Below, piece by piece: positions 1 through 7,203 of a DNA stretch of 32,485 nucleotides; positions within the stretch are counted from its first letter, which is position 1; each line of letters starts with the position of its first letter. The DNA lies in contig NZ_RBAH01000049.1 of NCBI RefSeq assembly GCF_003626695.1, forward strand, positions 1 to 32,485, given 5' to 3'. Made by a program: the position numbers and the translations under genes. The notes beneath the pieces are model-generated. The model made no database searches. It was not told the DNA's origin and saw only the letters and a program-made list of their open reading frames with translations. The DNA comes from Paenibacillus ginsengarvi (GTDB lineage Bacteria > Bacillota > Bacilli > Paenibacillales > NBRC-103111).

Positions 1-47
1 AAAGAAAGGTATTTACCAATGACGGTCACATCTGATATGTTATCCAT
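1..47 (-). CDS. 5' end of an unidentified gene clipped by the left edge
   Basis: Only the first 15 codons are visible. On the minus strand an ATG at 47-45 is preceded by a good ribosome binding site, AAAGGAGA at 53-60, with 5 bases between. It opens a frame reading MDNISDVTVIGKYLS up to the edge with no stop. The product cannot be identified from so few residues. The start codon lies inside the right arm of a perfect 10-bp inverted repeat (38-47 and 71-80), with the ribosome binding site in the loop. This suggests translational control or an operator. Support rests on the start signal alone. Confidence 0.55.
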   Translation of the reverse strand, partial: MDNISDVTVIGKYLS

Positions 48-80
48 GAGGGTCTCCTTTGTATGAAGGTATGGATAACA
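38..80 (-). promoter_or_regulatory. Inverted repeat enclosing the ribosome binding site and covering the start codon
   Basis: TGTTATCCAT (38-47) and ATGGATAACA (71-80) are perfect 10-base inverted copies separated by 23 bases. In the minus-strand transcript this folds into a hairpin whose loop carries AAAGGAGA and whose 3' arm begins with the ATG of the clipped gene. It could be a translational switch or a DNA operator. The sequence alone does not decide which. Confidence 0.5.
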
Positions 81-152
81 CGCCTACCTTTTTACAATAG
101 GAGATTTTTTTTATTTGGGCCATGAAACACATCATAATTTAACAGATATAGT

Positions 153-172
153 AAATACAAGAGATTGTATTT
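153..172. promoter_or_regulatory. 8-bp perfect palindrome with 4-base spacer
   Basis: AAATACAA, GAGA, TTGTATTT form a perfect palindrome about 110 bp upstream of the clipped minus-strand gene. The size and AT-rich composition suit an operator for a dimeric repressor. There is no direct evidence of the protein involved. Confidence 0.3.
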
Positions 173-189
173 TTCATGTTAACTTCTTT

Positions 190-405
190 GCAGCGCTAGT
201 GTCTTTCGAGCACTCTATTTCGGCTTCATTTGACGGATGATTTGGCATAGCAGTCTTTTGAGACTCGTATTTTGTGCCGAAACCGGTCTGTGCCCCAGTC
301 GTTGAGCAGAACGGCTCGTATTAAGAGTCTCGAAAGCACTTTATTTGTCTACATAAACGGATTTTGAGATAGATAAGAGGCTCAAAGGACTGTTATATGC
401 AAAAT
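190..405. repeat. Four degenerate ~50-bp repeat units, two direct and two inverted
   Basis: Hand alignment shows a related core four times. It reads roughly GTGTCTTTCGAGCACTC near 199-216, CAGTCTTTTGAGACTC at 251-266, the inverse as GAGTCTCGAAAGCAC near 325-341, and the inverse as GAGGCTCAAAGGACTG at 377-392. The second and fourth copies match at 14 of 16 positions as inverted repeats. The spacing within each half is about 50 bp, so the whole forms a large imperfect palindrome. It may be a decayed MITE-like element or a structured regulatory region. Confidence 0.4.
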
Positions 406-609
406 ATCTTACATGCGGTGGCGGCGCGCGAATTAAGCCGTCGCAATTGCCGACGTATGACGTATGAAGCGAGTTGTGGCTATATAGTGCAACAGGTTGA
501 CTACAAAGGACATTACGCTGCGGCATTCCGCTATGTACAATGATGGCATCGGTTTATCGTTTCAATCATTGGCATGGCGCGGAAAACGGCTCGGAGGTGT
601 CCGATCAGA

Positions 610-2367
610 ATGGATCAAGTGATTCAAAGGTATGAACGTTACAGCGCGGAAGGCAATAGAGCGATCGTATTCGTCACGAACGACGGCGACGAAGCGGCGG
701 CGGCCGTATTTCGAATGGCACTGCTGCCCGCGCTTAATCATTTCGGCTTTCCGTACCGGGTTGCGGAAGGGGCTGGGTTAGCGCAAGCCGTGGGGCTGGG
801 TCAGGCGGCGGCGATTGTACTCGCCCATGACGGCGTAGTCGCTTCGCTGACGGAGGAAAGCTGGCGGAGCATCGTCTCGGCGGCGGAGAGCGGCGTTGGC
901 GTTGTCAGCTTCGACGGCCGGCTGTGGAGGGCCGATCCAGAGGTGCAGCGTTTTTTCGGCGCAGTTGGCGGAATGCTGGAGACTCTTGTGGAGGCCGTAT
1001 GTATCTCGGAGCAAGACCACTATATAACGGATATGCAGCATCCCGGCCACACGCACAAGCTGCTCCGCCCCGTCGAGGCTTCGCTGCCGGAACGCACGGT
1101 ATGCGGAGTGGTCATACTGGCCAGGAATGAAGCAGGGGAGACGCTGGCAGCCGCGATATCGGGCAGAGAGAGCGGGGACGGCAGGCTCGGAGGAAGGCGC
1201 ACCGCGCTGTACGTTTCACCGGCGTTATGGCTGCGCCAGCATTTCGGCCACGCCTCCGGGCTAGACGATCTGTTATGGCGGATGCTCGTTTGGGCCGCGC
1301 GGAAGCCGTTCGCCACCCTGATGATGCCGCCGTTTGTCGTATGCCGCGTAGACGACGCCATCGGCTCGTACGACCGATTCGATTACGTGCGGGTGCTGAA
1401 CGAGTTTAACTGGATTCCGAACATCGGCCTGTTTGTGGATGACATCGACGACGAGACGGCGAAGCGGATCAAATTTTATGACGACCGTGGGCTGGCGGAG
1501 TTCAGTGCGCATTCGTTTCACGAGCTAGGCGAGCCGTATCCGGATCAGATTTATTTGCAGCACGACGGTCAGGAGTATGCTTTTGCCAAGTTGAAGGATC
1601 ATTTCGAGCGGCTCGACCGTTTCTACGAGCGAGTTGGCATAGCTCCGTCCAGAACCGTTAACATCCATTACGACGAGTTGGGGCTGCACAGCTTGCCTTT
1701 TCTGCTGAGCCGAAACCAGACGTTTATGATGGGACTTATCCCGGCCGGCGTCCGCTGGTATGCAAGCAGCTACTCTTGGGAGCCGTATCCGTACGGCCAT
1801 CAAGGGTTCAATTACGGCCCGCTCGATCCGGATCACCGGTTCTGGAACGCGGTCGCGCACCATCTCGGCTCCTACAAAACGCCCGACACCGGCATGGGCG
1901 TCGGCGAATTTCTCGGCGGCTGTACGCCGTTTAACGGCGAAAACGACAAGGCCGACATCGGCAGGGCGATCGAGCGGGGAGTCGCGGCGCTGAAGCTGGG
2001 CGTATCGAGCGGATTTTTCGGCACGCTGATGACGCACGAGCAGCGGATTATGGCTTTAGCGCCGGACGAGTGGCGCACCATTATCGAGGGCATTCACCGC
2101 GGGCTGGAGGGCTGGACCCTGTTGTATCGCACCTACGACGAAATCTCGCAATATTGCAAAGATAAGGCGAGAACGCGAATCGCTTTGGCCGATTACGATG
2201 CGTCCGCCGACCGGTTGTCGGTTCGCTTGGAGGGCACGGTCGAGCACGGCATAAGCTATCATCTGTACCGGGATGAGGGCGAGCAGGTCGCGATCGAGCT
2301 GGTGCAGGCCGCGCCATTCGCGGGGCAGCTGCTGTGTGTTGCGCCGGCGTCGGACGCTGACGATTGA
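610..2367 (+). CDS. Polysaccharide-deacetylase-like (NodB-superfamily) protein
   Basis: The protein is 585 aa with no signal peptide or membrane segment, so it is probably cytoplasmic. The first ~220 residues look like an alpha/beta Rossmann-type domain, resembling the flavodoxin-like or glutamine-amidotransferase-like folds that often precede glycan enzymes. From about residue 245 the text CRVDDAIGSYDRFDYV, a predicted strand ending in FVDDIDD, and a later HSFHE resemble the Asp-Asp and His-x-x-x-His metal motifs of the beta/alpha-barrel glycoside hydrolase/deacetylase superfamily. I place it there with moderate confidence and give no substrate. The ATG at 610 is chosen over the upstream ATG at 574 because GGAGGTG at 593-599 sits 10 bases before 610 and nothing suitable precedes 574. 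A terminator follows, so it appears to be a single-gene unit. Confidence 0.55.
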   Translation: MDQVIQRYERYSAEGNRAIVFVTNDGDEAAAAVFRMALLPALNHFGFPYRVAEGAGLAQAVGLGQAAAIVLAHDGVVASLTEESWRSIVSAAESGVGVVSFDGRLWRADPEVQRFFGAVGGMLETLVEAVCISEQDHYITDMQHPGHTHKLLRPVEASLPERTVCGVVILARNEAGETLAAAISGRESGDGRLGGRRTALYVSPALWLRQHFGHASGLDDLLWRMLVWAARKPFATLMMPPFVVCRVDDAIGSYDRFDYVRVLNEFNWIPNIGLFVDDIDDETAKRIKFYDDRGLAEFSAHSFHELGEPYPDQIYLQHDGQEYAFAKLKDHFERLDRFYERVGIAPSRTVNIHYDELGLHSLPFLLSRNQTFMMGLIPAGVRWYASSYSWEPYPYGHQGFNYGPLDPDHRFWNAVAHHLGSYKTPDTGMGVGEFLGGCTPFNGENDKADIGRAIERGVAALKLGVSSGFFGTLMTHEQRIMALAPDEWRTIIEGIHRGLEGWTLLYRTYDEISQYCKDKARTRIALADYDASADRLSVRLEGTVEHGISYHLYRDEGEQVAIELVQAAPFAGQLLCVAPASDADD

Positions 2368-2426
2368 CCGGCAACTCGCGGCCTGACGAGTCGGTTATGA
2401 ACTTTAAGCCAAGATATAAAACTGAG

Positions 2427-2456
2427 AGCTTGGCCGTAGGCGGTCAAGCTTTTTTG
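2427..2456 (+). terminator. Rho-independent terminator after the deacetylase-like gene
   Basis: AGCTTGGCC (2427-2435) pairs with GGTCAAGCT (2442-2450), including one G-T wobble, around a 6-base loop. A run of T follows at 2450-2455. It separates the upstream gene from the kinase operon. Confidence 0.8.
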
Positions 2457-2492
2457 CCGTTGCCGCATTTTGGCGAATAAGCTTAGGCCGCG

Positions 2493-2521
2493 TACTCAAA
2501 ACTAACAAGGACGAGTATAAT
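2493..2521 (+). promoter_or_regulatory. Candidate promoter of the LytS/LytTR operon
   Basis: A perfect TATAAT at 2516-2521 has only a weak -35 (TACTCA, 2493-2498) at 17-base spacing. That pattern is common where an activator helps. Transcription would start near 2528, placing the structured leader at 2533-2585 at the very 5' end of the message. Confidence 0.45.
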
Positions 2522-2532
2522 GATCGAAGAGA

Positions 2533-2585
2533 CGCGAAGTCGGACTAACGGGTGCGTAACACCCGGGACAAGCCGGGAAGTCGCG
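2533..2585 (+). other. Structured 5' leader ahead of the kinase gene
   Basis: Three nested helices can form: CGCGA (2533-2537) with TCGCG (2581-2585), CGG (2541-2543) with CCG (2573-2575), and a 6-bp hairpin CGGGTG/CACCCG (2549-2554 and 2560-2565) with loop CGTAA. Purine-rich internal loops separate them. The ribosome binding site (AAGGTGA, 2591-2597) begins 6 bases after the structure. I do not recognise a known riboswitch class. It could be an uncharacterised cis-regulatory RNA or a stabilising 5' structure. Confidence 0.35.
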
Positions 2586-2601
2586 AGGGGAAGGTGAGAA
2601 G

Positions 2602-4392
2602 ATGATCGGCTTGCTGCCGCTTATGCTGGAGCGGGTGGGGCTGCTTTTGATCGTGGCGATTTTGCTGTCGCGCCTCAAGTCGTTCCGGAGCATCATCTAT
2701 CACGAGCACGGGTATACGGAAAAAATAAGCCTCATTCTCATATTCGGCGCTTTCGGCGTTATTAGCAATTATACGGGCGTAGAAATTCACGGCGGCGGCT
2801 CAATCACCTCGCAGGTTTGGCAAACGTGGGTCGGCCCGGACGGGGCGATCGCCAACACGCGGATTATGGGCGTCGTCATCGGCGGTCTGCTCGGGGGCCC
2901 GCTCGTCGGCACCGGCGTTGGTCTGATCGCCGGGCTGCACCGCTTTACGCTCGGGGGTTTTACGGCCATCTCGTGCGGCGTATCCAGCATTCTGGCCGGT
3001 ATTGTGACCGGGTATATCGGCAGGCGAATCCGCATCTGGGAGAAGCGGGCGCTCTGGCAGGCGGTCGCGATCGGCATCCTGATGGAGGCCGCGCAAATGG
3101 GCATCATCTTGCTGGTCGCCCGTCCTCTCGAGGCGAGCCTTGCGCTGGTGAACGTAATCGGCGTGCCGATGATCGTCATCAACGGCTTCGGGACGTTTCT
3201 GTTCATGCTGATCATTCAGTCGATTTTGCGTGAGGAATCGCGGACTCGGGCGCTTCAGACGCAGAAGGCGTTTTCGATCGCGGACGAAACGCTGCCGTTT
3301 TTTCGGCAGGGGCTGAATCCCGATTCGTGCCGCGAGGCGGCCGCCGTCATTATGAAATGGACGAACGCCGACGCCATCTCGATTACGGACCGCAAGCGGG
3401 TGCTCGCCCATATCGGGGCGGGAGCGGATCACCATATCTCGCTCGAAAGCTTGTCCACCCGGCTAACCCGGGACGTGCTGGATACCGGCAAGCCGGGCGT
3501 AGCGGAGTCGCGCGGGCAGATCCAGTGCAGCAAGCCGGACTGCGTGCTGCAGGCGGCGATCGTGCTGCCGCTTCAGGTTCGCGAGGAGACGGTCGGAACG
3601 CTCAAGCTGTATTTCAAAAGACCGGGACGGTTAGACCGGGCCGACAAGGAGCTGGCCGAAGGGCTCGGCAAGCTGTTCTCGACGCAGCTCGAGCTGGCCG
3701 AGGCGGAAAGGCAGCGGAGGCTGCTGAAGGATGCCGAGATCAAGGCACTGCAGGCACAGGTGCATCCGCATTTTTTGTTCAACGCGTTTAATACGATTTC
3801 TTCGCTTTGCCGGACCGATCCGGAAAAAGCACGGTCGTTGCTGCTGCAGCTCAGCGTATTTTTCCGCAGCAATTTGCAGGGAGCGCGGCAGTTTCTCATT
3901 CCGCTCTACAAGGAGCTGGAGCATGTGAAGGCGTATCTCGCGATCGAGCAGGCGCGATTCCCCGGCAAATATACGCTGCGGCTGGATATCGATCCCGCGC
4001 TCGAACCGATCGGAGTGCCGCCCTTTACATTGCAGCCGCTTGTTGAAAATGCGCTGCGCTACGCGTTTCCTTCTCAAACGCACGGCGAGAACGCCCTGAT
4101 CGTCTTGCGCGCTTACCGCGATGGCGAGCAGATGGTGCTCGCCGCGCAGGACAATGGCCGAGGCATAGTCCCCGAGCTGCTCGACGCGCTTGGCAGTAAA
4201 ACCGTCGAATCGCAGCAAGGGACCGGGACGGCCTTGTACAACATCCGCAAACGGATCGACGAAATTTACGGCGCGAAGGGGCAATTTCGGATCGAAAGCG
4301 TTCCGGGCGAAGGCACGACCGTTACGATCCGGCTGCCCGTCCAACATTCTTATGTGGAGGAACCTTATGCTGAAAGCTTTGATCGTGGATGA
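2602..4392 (+). CDS. lytS: LytS-type sensor histidine kinase
   Basis: This 596-aa membrane kinase would autophosphorylate on histidine and pass phosphate to the LytTR regulator encoded just downstream. The N-terminal ~210 residues are hydrophobic and match the 5TM-5TMR_LYT sensor domain (for example GLLGGPLVGTGVGLIAGLHR). A GAF-like domain covers about 225-365. The dimerisation/phosphoacceptor segment is QAQVHPHFLFNAFNTISSL, with the likely phosphorylated His at 390. A GHKL ATPase follows, with an N box (QPLVENALRYAF), DNGRGI and GTGTALYNIRKRI. In related pairs (BtsS of E. coli, LytS of B. subtilis) the signal is pyruvate; with cstA downstream the same is likely here, by inference. The 3' end overlaps the regulator by 26 bases, so the two are translated together. 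Confidence 0.93.
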   Translation: MIGLLPLMLERVGLLLIVAILLSRLKSFRSIIYHEHGYTEKISLILIFGAFGVISNYTGVEIHGGGSITSQVWQTWVGPDGAIANTRIMGVVIGGLLGGPLVGTGVGLIAGLHRFTLGGFTAISCGVSSILAGIVTGYIGRRIRIWEKRALWQAVAIGILMEAAQMGIILLVARPLEASLALVNVIGVPMIVINGFGTFLFMLIIQSILREESRTRALQTQKAFSIADETLPFFRQGLNPDSCREAAAVIMKWTNADAISITDRKRVLAHIGAGADHHISLESLSTRLTRDVLDTGKPGVAESRGQIQCSKPDCVLQAAIVLPLQVREETVGTLKLYFKRPGRLDRADKELAEGLGKLFSTQLELAEAERQRRLLKDAEIKALQAQVHPHFLFNAFNTISSLCRTDPEKARSLLLQLSVFFRSNLQGARQFLIPLYKELEHVKAYLAIEQARFPGKYTLRLDIDPALEPIGVPPFTLQPLVENALRYAFPSQTHGENALIVLRAYRDGEQMVLAAQDNGRGIVPELLDALGSKTVESQQGTGTALYNIRKRIDEIYGAKGQFRIESVPGEGTTVTIRLPVQHSYVEEPYAESFDRG

Positions 4393-5119
4393 CGAGCCGC
4401 TCGCTCGCGACGAGCTTGCTTATTTGCTGCGCCGGACGGGCCGGGTTCAGATCGTCGGCGAAGCCGATCGGCTGGATACGGCGCTGCGGCTGCTTGCGGA
4501 GCTGAAGCCGGACGTCGTTTTTCTGGACATCCAGCTCGCGGAGGAGAGCGGCATGGATATGGCGCGCAAGCTGTCCGAGCAAAGTCCGGAGAAGAAGGTG
4601 GAGATCGTATTTGCCACGGCGTACGACGAATACGCGCTGCAGGCGTTCGAGCTGAATGCGAGCGATTATGTGCTGAAGCCATTCGAAGAAAGCCGGATCA
4701 AGCGTTCGGTCGACAAGGTCGCCAGGCTGATCGAGCTCAGGGAAAGCCGGGAAGCCGCCGCTTCTTCCCGCGCGACGTTACGACTGGATCGGCTGGACCG
4801 TCTGCCCGTATCGGTCGATGACCGGATCATGCTGCTGGCGGTCGACCGGATCGATTATATCGGGTTCGAGGACGGCAAAACCGTCATCGCGGCGGACGAT
4901 AAAGTGTACCGCGTGAACGAACCGCTGTCGACGCTGGAGCGGAAGCTGGAGAACAGCCCCTTTTTCCGCGTGCACCGCGCTTATATCGTCAATCTCGATG
5001 CCGTCGTCGAAATTCAGCCCTGGTTTCATTCCACCTGCAATCTCATTATGCGAAACGGCTCCTCCGTTCCGGTAAGCCGCACTTATTTGAAGGAGCTGAA
5101 GCAGTTGCTCGGCTTCTGA
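4367..5119 (+). CDS. lytT: LytTR-family response regulator
   Basis: This is a 250-aa two-domain regulator. The receiver domain (about 1-120) has the acidic pair D8-D9, phosphoacceptor D54 (VVFLDIQ), T84 and K104 (YVLKPFEE). The LytTR DNA-binding domain occupies about 145-250 and ends with a typical RTYLKELKQLLGF tail. The start is placed at 4367 because GGAGG at 4356-4360 lies 6 bases upstream and the receiver fold begins at once (MLKALIVDDE); longer readings into the kinase gene lack such a signal. It is the cognate partner of the preceding kinase and its nearest downstream target is cstA, whose promoter has a perfect -10 but a poor -35, as expected for an activated gene. Confidence 0.93.
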   Translation: MLKALIVDDEPLARDELAYLLRRTGRVQIVGEADRLDTALRLLAELKPDVVFLDIQLAEESGMDMARKLSEQSPEKKVEIVFATAYDEYALQAFELNASDYVLKPFEESRIKRSVDKVARLIELRESREAAASSRATLRLDRLDRLPVSVDDRIMLLAVDRIDYIGFEDGKTVIAADDKVYRVNEPLSTLERKLENSPFFRVHRAYIVNLDAVVEIQPWFHSTCNLIMRNGSSVPVSRTYLKELKQLLGF

Positions 5120-5192
5120 CGTTTGCCTGTTTGCATTTCAAGCTGTTATTTTTGCGAGTTAAGCCCTTTCCCGCACGTTCTGGACTGAAAAC

Positions 5193-5233
5193 CGCCAACA
5201 TTCGTTTTCAATATCTATAATCGGATTTATAGA
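5193..5233 (+). promoter_or_regulatory. cstA promoter with an inverted repeat over the -10
   Basis: TATAAT lies at 5216-5221. The corresponding -35 position (5193-5198) reads CGCCAA-like sequence with little match, suggesting activator dependence. TCTATAA (5214-5220) and TTATAGA (5227-5233) form a perfect 7-bp inverted repeat with a 6-base spacer, overlapping the -10 and the likely start point, and may be an operator. A pair of CGTTC/CGTTT elements at 5176 and 5203 could be LytTR half-sites, but their spacing is not canonical. Confidence 0.45.
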
Positions 5234-5256
5234 GAAACGAAAGGGGCAAACGAACA

Positions 5257-7050
5257 ATGAATGCGATTTCAATCGTAATCGGATCGATCTGTATCTTGAT
5301 GATTGCCTACCGGCTATACGGGACGTTTATGGCTGCAAAAGTATTAAAGCTGAGCGATGCGAACCCGACGCCGGCGCACCAGCTTGAGGACGGCAAAGAC
5401 TACGTGCCTACGAACAAATGGGTTACGTTCGGTCACCATTTTGCCGCCATTGCCGCTGCCGGACCGCTCGTCGGACCGATCCTCGCCGCCCAGTTCGGCT
5501 ATTTGCCGGGACTGCTCTGGCTGCTGATCGGAGCGGTCATCGGCGGCGCGGTGCACGATATGGTCGTCCTGTTCGCGTCGATGCGAAAGCAGGGCAAGTC
5601 GCTGTCCGAGGTGGCGAAGGAGGAGCTCGGACCGGTGGCGGGTTTCTGTACCGGGCTAGCGATGCTGTTCATCATTACGATTACGATGGCCGGCTTGTCG
5701 ATGGTCGTGCTGCATGCGCTGGAGAACAACCCGTGGGGAACGTTCGCGGTCGGCATCACGATTCCGATTGCGATGTTCGTCGGCCTGCTGTACAAAAAAA
5801 CGGGCAATTTGAAAGTGGCTTCAACTCTCGGTTTCATCCTGCTTATGGTCGGCGTATTTGCCGGTCCTTACATCCAGGAAACGGCGCTGGGCGATCTGCT
5901 GACGTTTGATTCGCGCACGCTCGGTTTTATTTTGCCGATTTATGCGTTTTTTGCCGCTGCGCTGCCCATCTGGCTGCTGCTTGCCCCGCGCGATTATTTG
6001 AGCAGCTTTATGAAGATCGGCGTGTTCGTCGCTCTCATTATCGGTGTCTTCCTCATTAACCCGTCGATTCAATTCCCGGCGCTTACGCAGTTCACGGGCG
6101 GCGGCGGCCCGATCATGGCCGGTCCGGTATGGCCGTTCATCTCGATTACGATCGCCTGCGGCGCGATATCCGGATTCCATGCGTTCGTCGGCTCCGGGAC
6201 GACGCCGAAAATGATCAACCGCTGGAGCGACATCAAGGCGGTCGGCTTCGGCGCGATGCTCGTCGAATGCGTTGTCGGCATTATGGCCCTTGTAGCCGCT
6301 ACGGCGCTTCAGCCGGCCGATTACTTCGCCATCAACTCGTCGCCGAAAGTATTCCAGACGCTCGGCATGGACGTCGTACACCTGCCGGAGCTGGCCGAGA
6401 AGATCGGCTTGAACCTGGAAGGACGGACCGGGGGAGCGGTTACGCTTGCCGTCGGCATGACGTATATTTTTACGAAAATTCCGTGGTTCAGTCATCTGTC
6501 GTCGTTTTTCTTTCAGTTCGTCATCATGTTCGAAGCGGTGTTCATCCTGACGGCGATCGACGCCGGAACGCGGGTTGCCCGTTACTTGATCCAGGACTTC
6601 TTCGGCGAGCTGTACAAACCGCTGAAAAAAGCGGACTGGCTGCCCGGCTCCATATTCGCCAGCGCCCTGGCCTGCTTCCTGTGGGGCTACCTGCTGCTGT
6701 CGGGCGATATCGGCTCGATCTGGGCGCTGTTCGGCGTATCGAACCAGCTTATGGCTTCGATCGGATTGATCGTCGGCGCGACGGTCATTATGAAAATCGC
6801 CGACAAGCGCTGGTATGCGCTGACGTGTCTCATTCCGCTCGCCTATTTGTTCGTAACGGTTATGTACGCCGGTTACTGGATGATTGCGAACGTGTACCTG
6901 AATCCGGCGAACGCAGGCTATAGCGTGCTGAACGCCACGCTGTCCGTCATTATGCTCGTGCTCGGTATCGTCATTCTCATAGCCGCCATGAAGAAGTGGA
7001 ACGAGCTATGGCAGGCGCCGCGATTCCGGATCAACACGAAGGCGGCTTGA
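5257..7050 (+). CDS. cstA: CstA-family carbon-starvation / pyruvate transporter
   Basis: This 597-aa polytopic membrane protein has many hydrophobic segments across its length. Family hallmarks include PTNKWVTFGHHFAAIAAAGP and GAVIGGAVHDMVVLFASMR near the N-terminus, and the region around SGFHAFVGSGTTPKMI. The CstA family takes up pyruvate and, in some members, peptides when carbon is scarce; E. coli BtsT and CstA are the reference cases. The position directly behind a LytS/LytTR pair mirrors BtsSR-BtsT, so pyruvate uptake is the favoured role by inference. The start follows AAGGGG at 5241-5246. It has its own promoter region 137 bp after the regulator and ends in a strong terminator. Confidence 0.93.
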   Translation: MNAISIVIGSICILMIAYRLYGTFMAAKVLKLSDANPTPAHQLEDGKDYVPTNKWVTFGHHFAAIAAAGPLVGPILAAQFGYLPGLLWLLIGAVIGGAVHDMVVLFASMRKQGKSLSEVAKEELGPVAGFCTGLAMLFIITITMAGLSMVVLHALENNPWGTFAVGITIPIAMFVGLLYKKTGNLKVASTLGFILLMVGVFAGPYIQETALGDLLTFDSRTLGFILPIYAFFAAALPIWLLLAPRDYLSSFMKIGVFVALIIGVFLINPSIQFPALTQFTGGGGPIMAGPVWPFISITIACGAISGFHAFVGSGTTPKMINRWSDIKAVGFGAMLVECVVGIMALVAATALQPADYFAINSSPKVFQTLGMDVVHLPELAEKIGLNLEGRTGGAVTLAVGMTYIFTKIPWFSHLSSFFFQFVIMFEAVFILTAIDAGTRVARYLIQDFFGELYKPLKKADWLPGSIFASALACFLWGYLLLSGDIGSIWALFGVSNQLMASIGLIVGATVIMKIADKRWYALTCLIPLAYLFVTVMYAGYWMIANVYLNPANAGYSVLNATLSVIMLVLGIVILIAAMKKWNELWQAPRFRINTKAA

Positions 7051-7067
7051 CGGTTTTGTCCGATAGG

Positions 7068-7104
7068 GTAAAAAAGGAACTGCCCCGCGCAGTTCCTTTT
7101 TTAC
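7068..7104. terminator. Strong bidirectional terminator
   Basis: A perfect 15-bp stem (7068-7082 with 7090-7104) surrounds a 7-base loop CCCCGCG. The outer part is six A opposite six T, so both strands have a T run. It lies between the converging cstA and beta-helix genes and can serve both. Confidence 0.9.
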
Positions 7105-7203
7105 AGCCATATGCGTTTCCACTGTTCATGCGGTACATAGTTTTCCGAAAAATGGGGCATAGCCAGCCGCCGAATCCGGTTCGAGCGCGGCTTTGAGCTT
7201 GAC

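Larger units (their letters stand above)
81..609. other. Non-coding stretch with degenerate repeats
   Basis: No convincing gene is present here. The stretch is AT-richer than the coding DNA. It contains an 8-bp palindrome (AAATACAA at 153-160, TTGTATTT at 165-172) and a set of roughly 50-bp imperfect repeats between about 190 and 400, listed separately. The short minus-strand open frame at 341-526 has no ribosome binding site and no recognisable composition, so it is not called. A TACAAT at 536-541 could be a -10 for the next gene, but no good -35 lies upstream. Confidence 0.5.

Noticed and set aside
341..526. 61-residue open frame on the minus strand
   Set aside because: It has no ribosome binding site or recognisable composition, and it overlaps the degenerate repeat region.
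4190..4366. Longer reading of the response regulator into the kinase gene
   Set aside because: The extra residues are the kinase sequence in another frame. The ATG at 4367 has a proper ribosome binding site and begins the receiver fold.
5176..5209. Pair of CGTTC/CGTTT elements as a LytTR binding site
   Set aside because: The 27-base distance does not fit the usual spacing of LytTR half-sites, and sequence agreement is weak. It is mentioned only in the promoter entry.
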